This document shows positions 5,943-13,132 of a stretch of 19,488 bases of DNA, in pieces. This DNA is from Anoxybacillus sp050480245 (lineage in GTDB: Bacteria; Bacillota; Bacilli; Bacillales; Anoxybacillaceae): NCBI GenBank assembly GCA_050480245.1, contig JBCNEQ010000087.1; one strand, written 5' to 3'. The first letter of the stretch is position 1, and every line of letters starts with the position of its first letter. Under the pieces are notes generated by a model. The model worked only from the letters and a program-made list of their open reading frames with translations, was not told where the DNA came from and ran no database searches. Position numbers and translations under genes: made by a program.

Positions 5943-7352
5943 TTATTTTCCTGCAATGCCCGGACTTGTCATGGCATACGGGTCTAAAATGGCGTTCAGT
6001 TGTTGCTCGCTCAACAAATCGTGCTCGATGCATAATTCACGCACCGATTTTCCTGTGTGAAGCGCTTCTTTTGCGATGCGCGATGCCGCTTCGTAGCCGA
6101 TGTACGGATTGACTGCCGTAATGACGCCGATGCTATTTTCGACGTGTTGCTTCATTCGCTCTTCGTTCGCTTCAATGCCAGCTAAACAATAATCTGTAAA
6201 CACACGAAACACGTTGTCCATCATATGAAGCGACTGAAGTAAGTTAAACACAAGCACCGGCTCCATGACGTTTAGCTCGAGCTGTCCTGCTTCTGACGCT
6301 AAACAAATCGTTTGGTCATTACCGATCACTTGAAACGCCACTTGGTTGACGACTTCCGCCATAACCGGATTCACTTTCCCCGGCATAATCGATGATCCCG
6401 GCTGACGAGCAGGCAACGTAATTTCCCCTAACCCCGCCCGCGGACCAGACGCCATGAGACGAAGATCGTTTGCGATTTTTGACATATTAATCATACATAT
6501 TTTTAAAGCGGCTGACACTTCCGTATAAGCATCTGTATTTTGCGTCGCATCGACGAGATGTGCTGCACGCACAAGCGGCAAGTCGGTCAAACGAACGAGA
6601 TGAAAAATGACGCGCTCAATATAGGCGGGATCGGCATTTAATCCCGTTCCGACCGCCGTTGCACCAATATTGACTTCGTACAAATGTTGGCGCGAATGGG
6701 CAATGCGCTCCATGTCGCGCTTTACGACGCGACGATACGCTTCAAATTCTTGTCCGAGCCGAATCGGAACAGCATCTTGTAAATGCGTCCGCCCCATTTT
6801 AATGACATGATCAAACTGCTTCGCTTTATCGGCAAACACATCGTGCATATGTTCCATCGTCTGAAGCAGTTGATCGATCATCTTCAGCACCGCAATATGA
6901 ATGGCAGTCGGAAACACATCGTTTGTTGATTGCGACATATTGACGTGCGTGTTTGGACTAATGATATGATAATTTCCTTTTCGCTCCCCTAACCATTCAA
7001 GTGCGCGATTCGCGATCACTTCGTTTGTGTTCATGTTGATGGACGTTCCTGCGCCACCTTGAATCGGGTCGACGATAAATTGATCGTGCCATTGTCCTGC
7101 GATCACTTCCTCGGCTGCTTTCACGATCGCTTCACCGATGCGCCGCGGAAGTTGACCTGTTTCCATATTCGCGAGCGCCGCCGCTTTTTTCACGATCGCC
7201 ATCGCTTGAATGAGTTCGCGATGGAGACGATACCCGGTAATCGGGAAGTTTTCTGCGGCACGCATCGTTTGAATGCCGTAATACGCATCGTATGGAATTT
7301 CTTTTTCGCCAAGCAAATCTCGTTCAAGTCGTACTGCTTTCGTTTGCAACAT
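5943..7352 (-). CDS. ansB: Aspartate ammonia-lyase (aspartase)
   Basis: This 469-residue enzyme of the fumarase/aspartase superfamily would deaminate aspartate to fumarate and ammonia. The superfamily signature GSSIMPGKVNP is at residues 319-329 and forms the flexible active-site loop with the catalytic serine. Other conserved blocks are GGAGTSINMNTNEV (99-112), NMSQSTNDVFPTA (138-150) and GRTHLQDAVP (187-196), all as expected in aspartases. Full length is close to the usual 470-478. The ATG lies directly after the TAG stop of ansA, with GGGAGG in the end of ansA five bases before it, so the two genes are translationally linked. The product feeds fumarate to the TCA cycle and, through malate, to the downstream malic enzyme. 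Confidence 0.95.
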   Translation of the reverse strand: MLQTKAVRLERDLLGEKEIPYDAYYGIQTMRAAENFPITGYRLHRELIQAMAIVKKAAALANMETGQLPRRIGEAIVKAAEEVIAGQWHDQFIVDPIQGGAGTSINMNTNEVIANRALEWLGERKGNYHIISPNTHVNMSQSTNDVFPTAIHIAVLKMIDQLLQTMEHMHDVFADKAKQFDHVIKMGRTHLQDAVPIRLGQEFEAYRRVVKRDMERIAHSRQHLYEVNIGATAVGTGLNADPAYIERVIFHLVRLTDLPLVRAAHLVDATQNTDAYTEVSAALKICMINMSKIANDLRLMASGPRAGLGEITLPARQPGSSIMPGKVNPVMAEVVNQVAFQVIGNDQTICLASEAGQLELNVMEPVLVFNLLQSLHMMDNVFRVFTDYCLAGIEANEERMKQHVENSIGVITAVNPYIGYEAASRIAKEALHTGKSVRELCIEHDLLSEQQLNAILDPYAMTSPGIAGK

Positions 7353-8366
7353 CTATGCCTCCCAACTTTCTTCATGTTTTTTTGTCATGTCGTTTGCGAT
7401 TGGCGTTTCCATCATGTTTTTAATTTCCATCAAATTGGTCGTTTTTCCTAACGCCCACATCAGTTTCGGTACGATCGCTTCCGTATTCATATCCCCTGAT
7501 AAAATAACTGTGTTTTGCGCCACTTTCCGCCCAACTTCATATAATGTTAAATCTTCCCCTTCTTCTAAACATTGCGTCGTAATGACGACCGCTTTTCCGT
7601 CGTCGATCAATTCTTTGATTTTCGGCAGCAAGTTGCGCCCTTGAAACGGCACGCCCCCGCTTCCAAAACTTTCAATAATCACACCGCGATATAAATGGCG
7701 AATGTAATCGAATATTTCTGGTTTTGTCCCTGGATGAAGCTTCAATAAAAACACGTCTGGGCAAAGCGACGGGTCAAACTGCACGTGCCCATTTGGCTTT
7801 TGTAGCTCGTATTGATAATGAATCGTTTCCCCGTGAATATAGGCGACGTACGGATGGTTAATGCTTTCAAATGCGTCATAACTTTTCGTCCGCATTTTGA
7901 CTGCTCTCGTTCCTAAAATGACGCGCCCATCGAAGACGACAAACACCCCTCCGACGTCTTCACACGCAAAACGGAGCGCATCGCGTATATTTTTTTTCGC
8001 ATCCGTCTTCGGAAAACCGATCGGCACTTGTGAGCCAGTTAACACAATCGGTTTTTGGCTGTTTTGAAGCATATATGACAACGCGGCCGCCGTATACGCC
8101 ATCGTATCTGTCCCATGTGTGACGACGAAACCATCGTATTGGTCGTAATGTGTATAAATCGCCTCCGCAATGTCTCGCCAATGTTCTGGCTGCATATTCG
8201 TGCTATCGATGTTCATTAAAATTTGACTATGTAACCGATACGGCTGATTTTCGATCGTAATGTAGCTTGTTAATTCTTTTGCGGTTAGTTTCGGTGTCAA
8301 TCCTTCTTCGCTCGGCACGGAAGCAATTGTGCCGCCTGTCGCAAGCAACAAAATTTTTTTCATCAT
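7353..8366 (-). CDS. ansA: Type I L-asparaginase
   Basis: The 337-residue enzyme hydrolyses asparagine to aspartate and ammonia. The first catalytic threonine motif TGGTIAS is at residues 10-16 and the second THGTDT at 83-88. GSQVPIGFPKTDAKKN, ESFGSGGVP and TTQCLEEGED follow in the order of the bacterial type I (cytoplasmic) enzymes; no signal peptide is present. The frame is open to a GTG at 8372, but that GTG is inside the ribosome binding site GAGGTGA, so the ATG at 8366 is preferred. It is the first gene of an operon with ansB and the malic enzyme, divergent from ansR. Confidence 0.95.
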   Translation of the reverse strand: MMKKILLLATGGTIASVPSEEGLTPKLTAKELTSYITIENQPYRLHSQILMNIDSTNMQPEHWRDIAEAIYTHYDQYDGFVVTHGTDTMAYTAAALSYMLQNSQKPIVLTGSQVPIGFPKTDAKKNIRDALRFACEDVGGVFVVFDGRVILGTRAVKMRTKSYDAFESINHPYVAYIHGETIHYQYELQKPNGHVQFDPSLCPDVFLLKLHPGTKPEIFDYIRHLYRGVIIESFGSGGVPFQGRNLLPKIKELIDDGKAVVITTQCLEEGEDLTLYEVGRKVAQNTVILSGDMNTEAIVPKLMWALGKTTNLMEIKNMMETPIANDMTKKHEESWEA

Positions 8367-8441
8367 CGTCACCTCAAATATGGCGATTTTAAGTCATCTA
8401 TTGTATTGTTTGTGTCATGTAGTGTAAACTATAAATAAAAT

Positions 8442-8457
8442 TGTTCGCGATTCGCGT
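8442..8457. promoter_or_regulatory. Candidate AnsR operator, ansA side
   Basis: TTCGCGATTCGCG is a tandem TTCGCG motif that starts at 8444. It is just downstream of the predicted ansA transcription start (about 8463). The same TTCGCGA core recurs at 8513-8519. Assignment to AnsR is inferred from position and recurrence. Confidence 0.4.
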
Positions 8458-8469
8458 ACCTACGTTTCA

Positions 8470-8498
8470 ATTATATTCAGAAAAAAAGAAAACAACAA
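8470..8498 (-). promoter_or_regulatory. Candidate ansA-ansB-mleA promoter
   Basis: On the minus strand TTGTTG (8493-8498) and a consensus TATAAT (8470-8475) are 17 bp apart, about 105 bp upstream of the ansA start. The -35 matches only half of the consensus. The ansR promoter on the opposite strand is not clear; TTGTTT with TATAAA around 8407-8436 is one option. Confidence 0.5.
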
Positions 8499-8507
8499 GT
8501 ATTTTTA

Positions 8508-8534
8508 TTCGTTTCGCGAACGGAGCGAAATGAA
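8508..8534. promoter_or_regulatory. Candidate AnsR operator, ansR side
   Basis: TTCGTTTCGC (8508-8517) and GCGAAATGAA (8525-8534) form an inverted repeat matching at 9 of 10 positions around a 7-bp centre. The left half contains the TTCGCGA core also seen at 8444. It lies 20 bp before the ansR start codon, suitable for autoregulation. Confidence 0.4.
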
Positions 8535-8554
8535 CGATAGGGGAGAGAAACACG

Positions 8555-8887
8555 ATGATTTCAAAACGATTATCGGAGTTGCGAAAAAAGAAACAATGGT
8601 CTCTGCAATTTATCGCTGATCAACTCAATATTGCGAAAAGCACATATGCCGGCTACGAATCCGGCTACCGCCAACCATCGCTCGAAGCGGTAAAAGAGCT
8701 TGCCGTCTTGTTTGGGACAACGACCGATTATTTGCTTGGCGCAACCGACGAAGAACGTCCAACGACCGAGCTCACCACCGTCACATGCCATATTACCGTA
8801 GACGGCGAACGGTTAACGGAAGACGAGATCATTCAGCTCGTCGCATTCATTCGTGCGAAACGCGAATTTGAAAAACATAAAAAATAG
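8555..8887 (+). CDS. ansR: XRE-family transcriptional regulator AnsR
   Basis: The 110-residue protein has an N-terminal Cro/CI helix-turn-helix (about residues 4-62: LSELRKKKQWSLQFIADQLNIAKSTYAGYESGYRQPSLEAVKELAVLFGTTTDYLLG). A short C-terminal part with DGERLTEDEIIQLVAFIRAKR probably serves dimerisation. Size and divergent placement next to ansA match AnsR of B. subtilis, the repressor of the asparaginase/aspartase operon that is relieved by asparagine. GGGGAG lies nine bases before the ATG. The 182-bp spacer to ansA holds two TTCGCGA-containing sites. Its TAG stop forms the first bases of a hairpin shared with the convergent small ORF. Confidence 0.9.
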   Translation: MISKRLSELRKKKQWSLQFIADQLNIAKSTYAGYESGYRQPSLEAVKELAVLFGTTTDYLLGATDEERPTTELTTVTCHITVDGERLTEDEIIQLVAFIRAKREFEKHKK

Positions 8888-8903
8888 GCGTCAACAACGC
8901 CTA
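8879..8903 (-). terminator. Terminator hairpin containing both convergent stop codons
   Basis: TAGGCGT (8885-8891) pairs with ACGCCTA (8897-8903) around CAACA. On the minus strand it is followed by TTTTTTA. The first arm begins with the TAG of ansR and the second, read on the minus strand, begins with the TAG of the small ORF. The T-run favours termination of the minus-strand transcript. Confidence 0.8.
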
Positions 8904-9044
8904 CTTCATCACGTATGCGACATCGCGCGCTAGCCGTTCAACAGATACATACGGCTCATCAAGCTGTAACATGCGGCACAACACGCAACGCGCTTCTTCG
9001 CTGAGCAACAGTTCGTCTTCCCAGCTTTTTTCTTCTTCCTCCAT
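8901..9044 (-). CDS. Small hypothetical protein, 47 residues
   Basis: The reading frame encodes 47 residues: a very acidic start (MEEEEKSWEDE), a CVLC pair at residues 20-23, then LDEPYVSVERLARDVAYVMK. I do not recognise a family. It begins 13 bases after the DedA gene stop on the same strand and ends at a terminator, so it is probably the last gene of that transcript. No ribosome binding site precedes the ATG; reinitiation after dedA, or a downstream TTG start, is possible. Coding is supported by regular codon use and by the stop codon lying exactly in the terminator arm. No signal peptide or membrane segment is visible. Confidence 0.5.
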   Translation of the reverse strand: MEEEEKSWEDELLLSEEARCVLCRMLQLDEPYVSVERLARDVAYVMK

Positions 9045-9057
9045 CGGTTATTTTTAT

Positions 9058-9663
9058 TTAGGCTCTTTTCTTTTTCATTAACCACACAATAAAAGCAATA
9101 AAAAGAACGATTAACAACGCATAAACAGCATGTGAATACATGTTCATATACTCGACAATATTTTCCCACGATTCGCCAACCATCGCGCCAATTTTAATGA
9201 GTACAATATTCCAAATGGCTGTACCAATCGTTGTTAACAATAAAAAGAGGCTAAATTTCATGCGCGCCATGCCAGCCGGGATGGAAATTAAACTTCTTAT
9301 TAAAGGAATAAAACGGCATAAAAATACCGCCCACACCCCGTATTTTAAAAAGCGAGCATTCGCATGATCGACATCTTTTTTCGTCAGGCGGAGAATATGT
9401 CCCCATTTGTCAACGATTTTTCCGAGCCGCTCAATATCCATCAACGAACCGACACCGTAAAGGATTGCAGCCCCAAGCACAGAACCTAGCGTCGATGCAA
9501 CTACTACGCCACCGATCGTTAAATTCGTTTTCGTCGTCATGAATCCGCCAAAAGTTAAAATCACTTCAGAAGGGATCGGGGGAAATACGTTTTCCAACGC
9601 AATTAAAAAGAGAATGCCGATGTACCCGTATTGTTCTATAATATGTATAATCCAATTTTCCAT
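9058..9663 (-). CDS. DedA family membrane protein
   Basis: The 201-residue integral membrane protein belongs to the DedA/SNARE-associated (VTT-domain) family. Residue E24 is followed by FPPIPSE at 27-33 and the conserved arginine motif RFIPLIRS at 117-124, then IPAGMARM. About five hydrophobic segments are visible, with a basic C-terminus ending KKKRA. DedA proteins are lipid scramblases or flippases; UptA (YngC) of B. subtilis recycles undecaprenyl phosphate, and this may be a relative, but the specific paralogue cannot be decided. The frame opens at an ATG at 9705, but AGGTGG (9667-9672) points to the ATG at 9663. A TATAAT at 9716-9721 with a weak -35 (TTTATT, 9739-9744) could be its promoter. 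The small acidic ORF follows. Confidence 0.9.
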   Translation of the reverse strand: MENWIIHIIEQYGYIGILFLIALENVFPPIPSEVILTFGGFMTTKTNLTIGGVVVASTLGSVLGAAILYGVGSLMDIERLGKIVDKWGHILRLTKKDVDHANARFLKYGVWAVFLCRFIPLIRSLISIPAGMARMKFSLFLLLTTIGTAIWNIVLIKIGAMVGESWENIVEYMNMYSHAVYALLIVLFIAFIVWLMKKKRA

Positions 9664-9741
9664 AACCCACCTCATCTCATAGACCTTGTGATGAATGAAT
9701 TTCAAAGACTACAATATTATAATATGACCAAGCACATAAAT

Positions 9742-9774
9742 AAAGACCTTTACTCAACGATAGTAAAGGTCTTT
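9742..9774. terminator. Bidirectional terminator after the CNNM/CorC gene
   Basis: A perfect 13-bp stem, AAAGACCTTTACT (9742-9754) with AGTAAAGGTCTTT (9762-9774), encloses a 7-nt loop. It lies 19 bases past the minus-strand stop codon. Its core AAAGACCTTT/AAAGGTCTTT reappears in the terminator at 11267-11299. Confidence 0.85.
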
Positions 9775-9793
9775 TCGATGATGGGAGCACTAA

Positions 9794-11128
9794 TTATTGC
9801 ATCATTTCTTCTTGTTCTCTTACCAACGGGACGTCTGTCCGTTTCGTAATTTGTACGAGTTGAATATGGCGCCCTTCGATTTTCACCACTTTAAATTCGT
9901 AATCGCCATACGTGTATGCTTCCCCTTGTTGAATGTCAAATTTTTTCATTAAAATCCAGCCGCCGATCGTGTCCACATCCGTTTCATCTATGTCCGTGCC
10001 TAGTAAATCATTTACTTCGTCAATCAATACTTTTCCATCTACAATAATCGTATGATCGTTAACTTTGCGGATCATTGGCACTTCGTCAACATCGAACTCA
10101 TCTTGAATTTCCCCGACGATTTCTTCTAGTATATCCTCAACGGTCACAAGACCTGCCGTTCCACCGTATTCATCAATTAAAATGGCCATATGCAGACGCT
10201 CCCGTTGCATTTGAACTAACAAATCGTGAATCGGAATCGACTCAATGACTTGAATGATCGGGCGAACGTAGTCATCTAACTTTTTCTCAATAGCATGAGG
10301 ATTTGTAATACAATCCGTTAAAATTTCCTTTATGTTTACCATGCCGATAATATGATCTTTATCCCCTCGCATTACGGGATAGCGCGTATACTTTTCTTTC
10401 TTCATAATTTCAAGATGGTCTACAATCGCATCATTAATGTCCAAAGCGACAATTTCTGTGCGAGGGACCATAATTTCCTTAGCAGTCCGGTCATCGAACT
10501 CAAAAATATTGTTCATATATTTATATTCCGACGTGTTGATTTCCCCACGTTTATGACTTTCAGACAAAATGAGCCGCAGTTCTTCTTCGGAATGGGACAT
10601 TTCATGTTCAGATGCCGGTTTTAGTCCGAACAGCTTAATGATGGCTCTAGCCGAACCGTTTAATGTCCAAATAAACGGATACATGATTTTATAGAAAAAA
10701 ATTAAAGGTCTTGCACATAGCAACGTAATCGTTTCTGCCTTTTGAATCGCCAATGTTTTCGGGGCTAATTCACCACCAACAACATGCAAAAAGGTAATGG
10801 AGGAAAATGCAATAGCAAAGGAAAGAAAAGAAGCTAAAGACTCATTCAAACGCATTTGTTCGAATATAGGTTTCAGCAAATGCTCGACCGTCGGCTCTCC
10901 CAGCCATCCGAGCCCTAATGCAGTAATAGTAATCCCAAGCTGACAAGCAGATAAATATTCATCTAAGTTCGTCACGACTCGCTTGGCAGCTACCGCATTT
11001 CGGTTTCCTTCCATAACAAGCCGGTCAATTTGAGTACTCCGCACTTTAACGATCGCAAATTCCGAAGCCACAAAAAACGCTGTTAATGCAATTAAAAACA
11101 CAATCATCAACAAATTAAATATTTCCAA
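9794..11128 (-). CDS. CNNM/CorC-type transporter (hemolysin family protein)
   Basis: The 444-residue protein has the full three-part layout: an N-terminal DUF21/CNNM membrane domain (about 1-185, opening with IFNLLMIVFLIALTAFFVASEFAIVKVR), a CBS pair (about 205-335, with IMVPRTEIVALD and RYPVMRGDKDHIIGMVNIKEIL), and a C-terminal CorC/HlyC domain (about 350-435). In the CBS region DEYGGTAGLVTVEDILEEIVGEI is typical. Family members such as B. subtilis MpfA (YhdP) export magnesium. This one may do so, but other divalent-cation roles exist and no symbol is given. The start codon is TTG at 11128 with AGAGG five bases before it; no closer ATG has a binding site. The leader is structured (see 11148-11177). 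Confidence 0.9.
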   Translation of the reverse strand: MEIFNLLMIVFLIALTAFFVASEFAIVKVRSTQIDRLVMEGNRNAVAAKRVVTNLDEYLSACQLGITITALGLGWLGEPTVEHLLKPIFEQMRLNESLASFLSFAIAFSSITFLHVVGGELAPKTLAIQKAETITLLCARPLIFFYKIMYPFIWTLNGSARAIIKLFGLKPASEHEMSHSEEELRLILSESHKRGEINTSEYKYMNNIFEFDDRTAKEIMVPRTEIVALDINDAIVDHLEIMKKEKYTRYPVMRGDKDHIIGMVNIKEILTDCITNPHAIEKKLDDYVRPIIQVIESIPIHDLLVQMQRERLHMAILIDEYGGTAGLVTVEDILEEIVGEIQDEFDVDEVPMIRKVNDHTIIVDGKVLIDEVNDLLGTDIDETDVDTIGGWILMKKFDIQQGEAYTYGDYEFKVVKIEGRHIQLVQITKRTDVPLVREQEEMMQ

Positions 11129-11147
11129 CTAAGCCTCTACCTGCATA

Positions 11148-11177
11148 TAAGCAGCTAGAGAGTTCACCTCCTGCTTA
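11148..11177 (-). promoter_or_regulatory. Leader hairpin that buries a strong Shine-Dalgarno sequence
   Basis: On the minus strand TAAGCAG (11171-11177) and CTGCTTA (11148-11154) form a 7-bp stem. The loop region contains AGGAGGTGA, a near-perfect Shine-Dalgarno sequence that is not at normal distance from any annotated start. The hairpin lies about 20 bases upstream of the TTG start of the CNNM/CorC gene. A translational control role is inferred. Confidence 0.35.
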
Positions 11178-11221
11178 CTACTTATTTATAGAATCCAACA
11201 TATTGCACAACCTTAAACAAA

Positions 11222-11258
11222 AGGATATAAAAAAACAACTACATAGTCAACTTTGACT
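11222..11258 (-). promoter_or_regulatory. Candidate CNNM/CorC gene promoter with overlapping palindrome
   Basis: On the minus strand TTGACT (11245-11250) and TATCCT (11222-11227) are 17 bp apart. The -35 is the right half of the perfect inverted repeat AGTCAA (11245-11250) and TTGACT (11253-11258) with a 2-bp centre, so a repressor could cover it. Confidence 0.4.
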
Positions 11259-11266
11259 CGATATAA

Positions 11267-11299
11267 AAAGGTCTTTGCTAACGTGTAGCAAAGACCTTT
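11267..11299 (-). terminator. Intrinsic terminator of the amino acid permease gene
   Basis: A perfect 14-bp stem, AAAGGTCTTTGCTA (11267-11280) with TAGCAAAGACCTTT (11286-11299), encloses ACGTG. On the minus strand the stem runs into T. It is five bases past the permease stop codon. Confidence 0.85.
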
Positions 11300-11304
11300 G
11301 TTCA

Positions 11305-12711
11305 TTATTCGCTAGCAGAAGCTTTTTCATTCAGCGTGCTATGTTTGCGTCCGTAGATGAAGTAAATCACAAGACCAATTAATAACCAAGTCACGAAACT
11401 GATCCACGTCGTTAACGGCAATTGAAGCACTAAATAGCTGCAGAACGCTATCGCCAATAATGGCACAAGTGGAACGAGCGGTGTTTTAAACGCCCGTTTT
11501 AAATCTGGTTGCGTTTTACGTAAAACAAGAACACCCGCTGAAACGACGATAAACGCGAACAATGTTCCGATATTTGTTAATTCTGCAAGTTTATTTAATG
11601 GTACAACTCCTGCAAAGAACGAAACTAATAAACCTGTTACCCATGTGTTCACAAACGGAACTTGTCTAACTGGGCTAACACGTGAAAATACTTTTGGCAA
11701 CAATCCGTCACGGCTAATTGCATAGAATAAACGAGTTTGACCGTACATCATAACGAGCAATACTGTTGTAATTCCTGTAATTGCTCCAAGTGAAATAAAT
11801 CCAGCGACCCAATCTTGTTGGATGTATTCTAAAGCAAATGCTACCGGATTTTTTACGCCTAGCTGATCATACGGGACAATACCTGTTAGTACGAGTGAAA
11901 CGGCAATGTACAATAACGTACAAATTAAAAGTGATGCGATAATTCCGATTGGCATATTGCGTTGTGGATTTTTCACTTCTTCCGCAGCAGTAGAAACGGC
12001 GTCAAATCCAATGTATGCGAAAAATACTGTCGCAGCTCCTGCCGCAACGCCTGAGAAACCGTACGGCATAAATGGCGTCCAGTTTTCTGGCTTCACATAC
12101 CATACGCCAACCGCAAGGAACAATAATATAACCGCAACTTTAATAACTACCATCACCGCATTAAAGCGAGCCGATTTTCTTATTCCACGCGTTAATAAGA
12201 ACGTAATAAATAAAACGATTAAAATGGCTGGTAAGTCAATAAATGTTCCTTTTTCTGGGTCGTAAGCGTTTGTGAGCGCTTTTGGAAGTTCGATACCAAA
12301 ACCTGCTAACAACCCTTGGAAATAACCGGACCATCCTACCGCAACGGCAGAAGCAGCGACCCCGTACTCTAAAATTAAGTCCCAACCTAAAATCCAAGCA
12401 ATTAATTCACCAAAAGCTGCGTAGCTATACGTATACGCACTTCCCGATACCGGAACAGTCGATGCAAATTCTGCATAACAAAGTGCCGCAAACACGCACG
12501 CAAGACCGGAAAGAATAAATGAAAGAACAAGTGCTGGCCCAGCATGTTCTGCTGCCGCTACCCCTGTAAGTACGAAAATTCCCGTACCGATGATCGCACC
12601 AATTCCGAGCATCGTTAAATCCAATGCACCTAATTCTTTTTTTAGCGATGCCCCTTTTCCTCCTGCTTCTCTCAGAAGGGCATCAATCGATTTCTTTCTG
12701 AATAAATTCAT
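11305..12711 (-). CDS. APC-family cationic amino acid permease (CAT/YfnA type)
   Basis: The 468-residue membrane protein belongs to the amino acid-polyamine-organocation superfamily. TM1 carries the substrate-binding break GIGAIIGTGIFVLTG (about residues 35-50), and TM6 carries FFAYIGFDAVSTAAEEV (about 230-246). Roughly twelve hydrophobic segments can be counted, and the C-terminal IYFIYGRKHS ends the last helix. The whole sequence looks very close to the structurally studied Geobacillus kaustophilus transporter GkApcT and to B. subtilis YfnA, so proton-coupled uptake of amino acids, probably cationic or broad range, is likely. AAGGGGAGA precedes the ATG by about six bases. A good promoter lies at 12767-12795 and a terminator follows the stop, so the gene is monocistronic. 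Confidence 0.93.
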   Translation of the reverse strand: MNLFRKKSIDALLREAGGKGASLKKELGALDLTMLGIGAIIGTGIFVLTGVAAAEHAGPALVLSFILSGLACVFAALCYAEFASTVPVSGSAYTYSYAAFGELIAWILGWDLILEYGVAASAVAVGWSGYFQGLLAGFGIELPKALTNAYDPEKGTFIDLPAILIVLFITFLLTRGIRKSARFNAVMVVIKVAVILLFLAVGVWYVKPENWTPFMPYGFSGVAAGAATVFFAYIGFDAVSTAAEEVKNPQRNMPIGIIASLLICTLLYIAVSLVLTGIVPYDQLGVKNPVAFALEYIQQDWVAGFISLGAITGITTVLLVMMYGQTRLFYAISRDGLLPKVFSRVSPVRQVPFVNTWVTGLLVSFFAGVVPLNKLAELTNIGTLFAFIVVSAGVLVLRKTQPDLKRAFKTPLVPLVPLLAIAFCSYLVLQLPLTTWISFVTWLLIGLVIYFIYGRKHSTLNEKASASE

Positions 12712-12766
12712 CCGCTGTCTCCCCTTGTCGTTTTTTGTCGAATGTTGCAGAAGTCATACGTCTGAA

Positions 12767-12795
12767 ATTGTACACTATTCGATAATTTTTGTAAA
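12767..12795 (-). promoter_or_regulatory. Sigma-A promoter of the amino acid permease gene
   Basis: On the minus strand TTTACA (12790-12795) and TACAAT (12767-12772) each match 5 of 6 consensus bases with a 17-bp spacer, about 55 bp upstream of the start codon. Confidence 0.7.
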
Positions 12796-12844
12796 GTTGA
12801 AAAATAAAGAAATAGTCCGATTACTTTTCTTTTTTCACAACCCT

Positions 12845-12973
12845 ACCTCCTAAACACGAAAATCATCTTATTTATCAGAAAATAAATTATTATTTTAATT
12901 TTATAAAAATAGTTTCAGTTGTTTTTCTATTAAAAAATAGTTAAATAATAAATAATTTTCTTTAAATTTTTAA
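12845..12973. other. AT-rich divergent spacer core
   Basis: This is the middle of the 421-bp gap between the permease and DUF485 genes. It is almost entirely A and T with no credible reading frame and no strong hairpin. It may act as UP-element-like DNA for the two divergent promoters that flank it; I see nothing else in it. Confidence 0.4.
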
Positions 12974-13002
12974 TTTACTAATTTTTCGGATAAATGTATA
13001 AT
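12974..13002 (+). promoter_or_regulatory. Candidate promoter of the DUF485-symporter operon
   Basis: TTTACT (12974-12979) and a consensus TATAAT (12997-13002) are 17 bp apart, with very AT-rich DNA upstream. The leader to the start codon is about 125 bases. Confidence 0.6.
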
Positions 13003-13049
13003 GAATAATGAAATTGTGACATATTTGTGAACATAATGTGTCATACTTA

Positions 13050-13063
13050 TGAAAACGAAATGA
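13050..13063 (+). promoter_or_regulatory. Possible catabolite-responsive element (cre)
   Basis: TGAAAACGAAATGA matches 12 of 14 positions of the CcpA cre consensus and lies about 40 bases downstream of the predicted start of transcription, where it could block elongation. Carbon repression of an acetate-type uptake operon would make sense. The match is imperfect in the right half, so this is tentative. Confidence 0.3.
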
Positions 13064-13132
13064 AAGGAGGATCGCATTACTTTTATCTTGTCCATCAAAA
13101 TCAAAAAATATTTGTAAGAGGGGGTTAAAATC

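Noticed and set aside
5943..7352. Annotation of ansB as fumarase C or argininosuccinate lyase
   Set aside because: The GSSIMPGKVNP signature is common to the superfamily, but length, overall wording and position right after asparaginase favour aspartase.
8367..8372. GTG start two codons upstream for ansA
   Set aside because: This GTG is part of the GAGGTGA ribosome binding site; the ATG at 8366 gives normal spacing and an N-terminus like known AnsA.
8570..8791. Minus-strand ORF of 73 codons over ansR
   Set aside because: It is a shadow of the clear XRE regulator on the plus strand, with no ribosome binding site or family resemblance.
12823..12851. Tiny minus-strand frame (GTG, five codons) behind AGGAGGT in the permease upstream region
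   Set aside because: It lies upstream of the mapped permease promoter hexamers and is too short to support; no transcript over it can be inferred.
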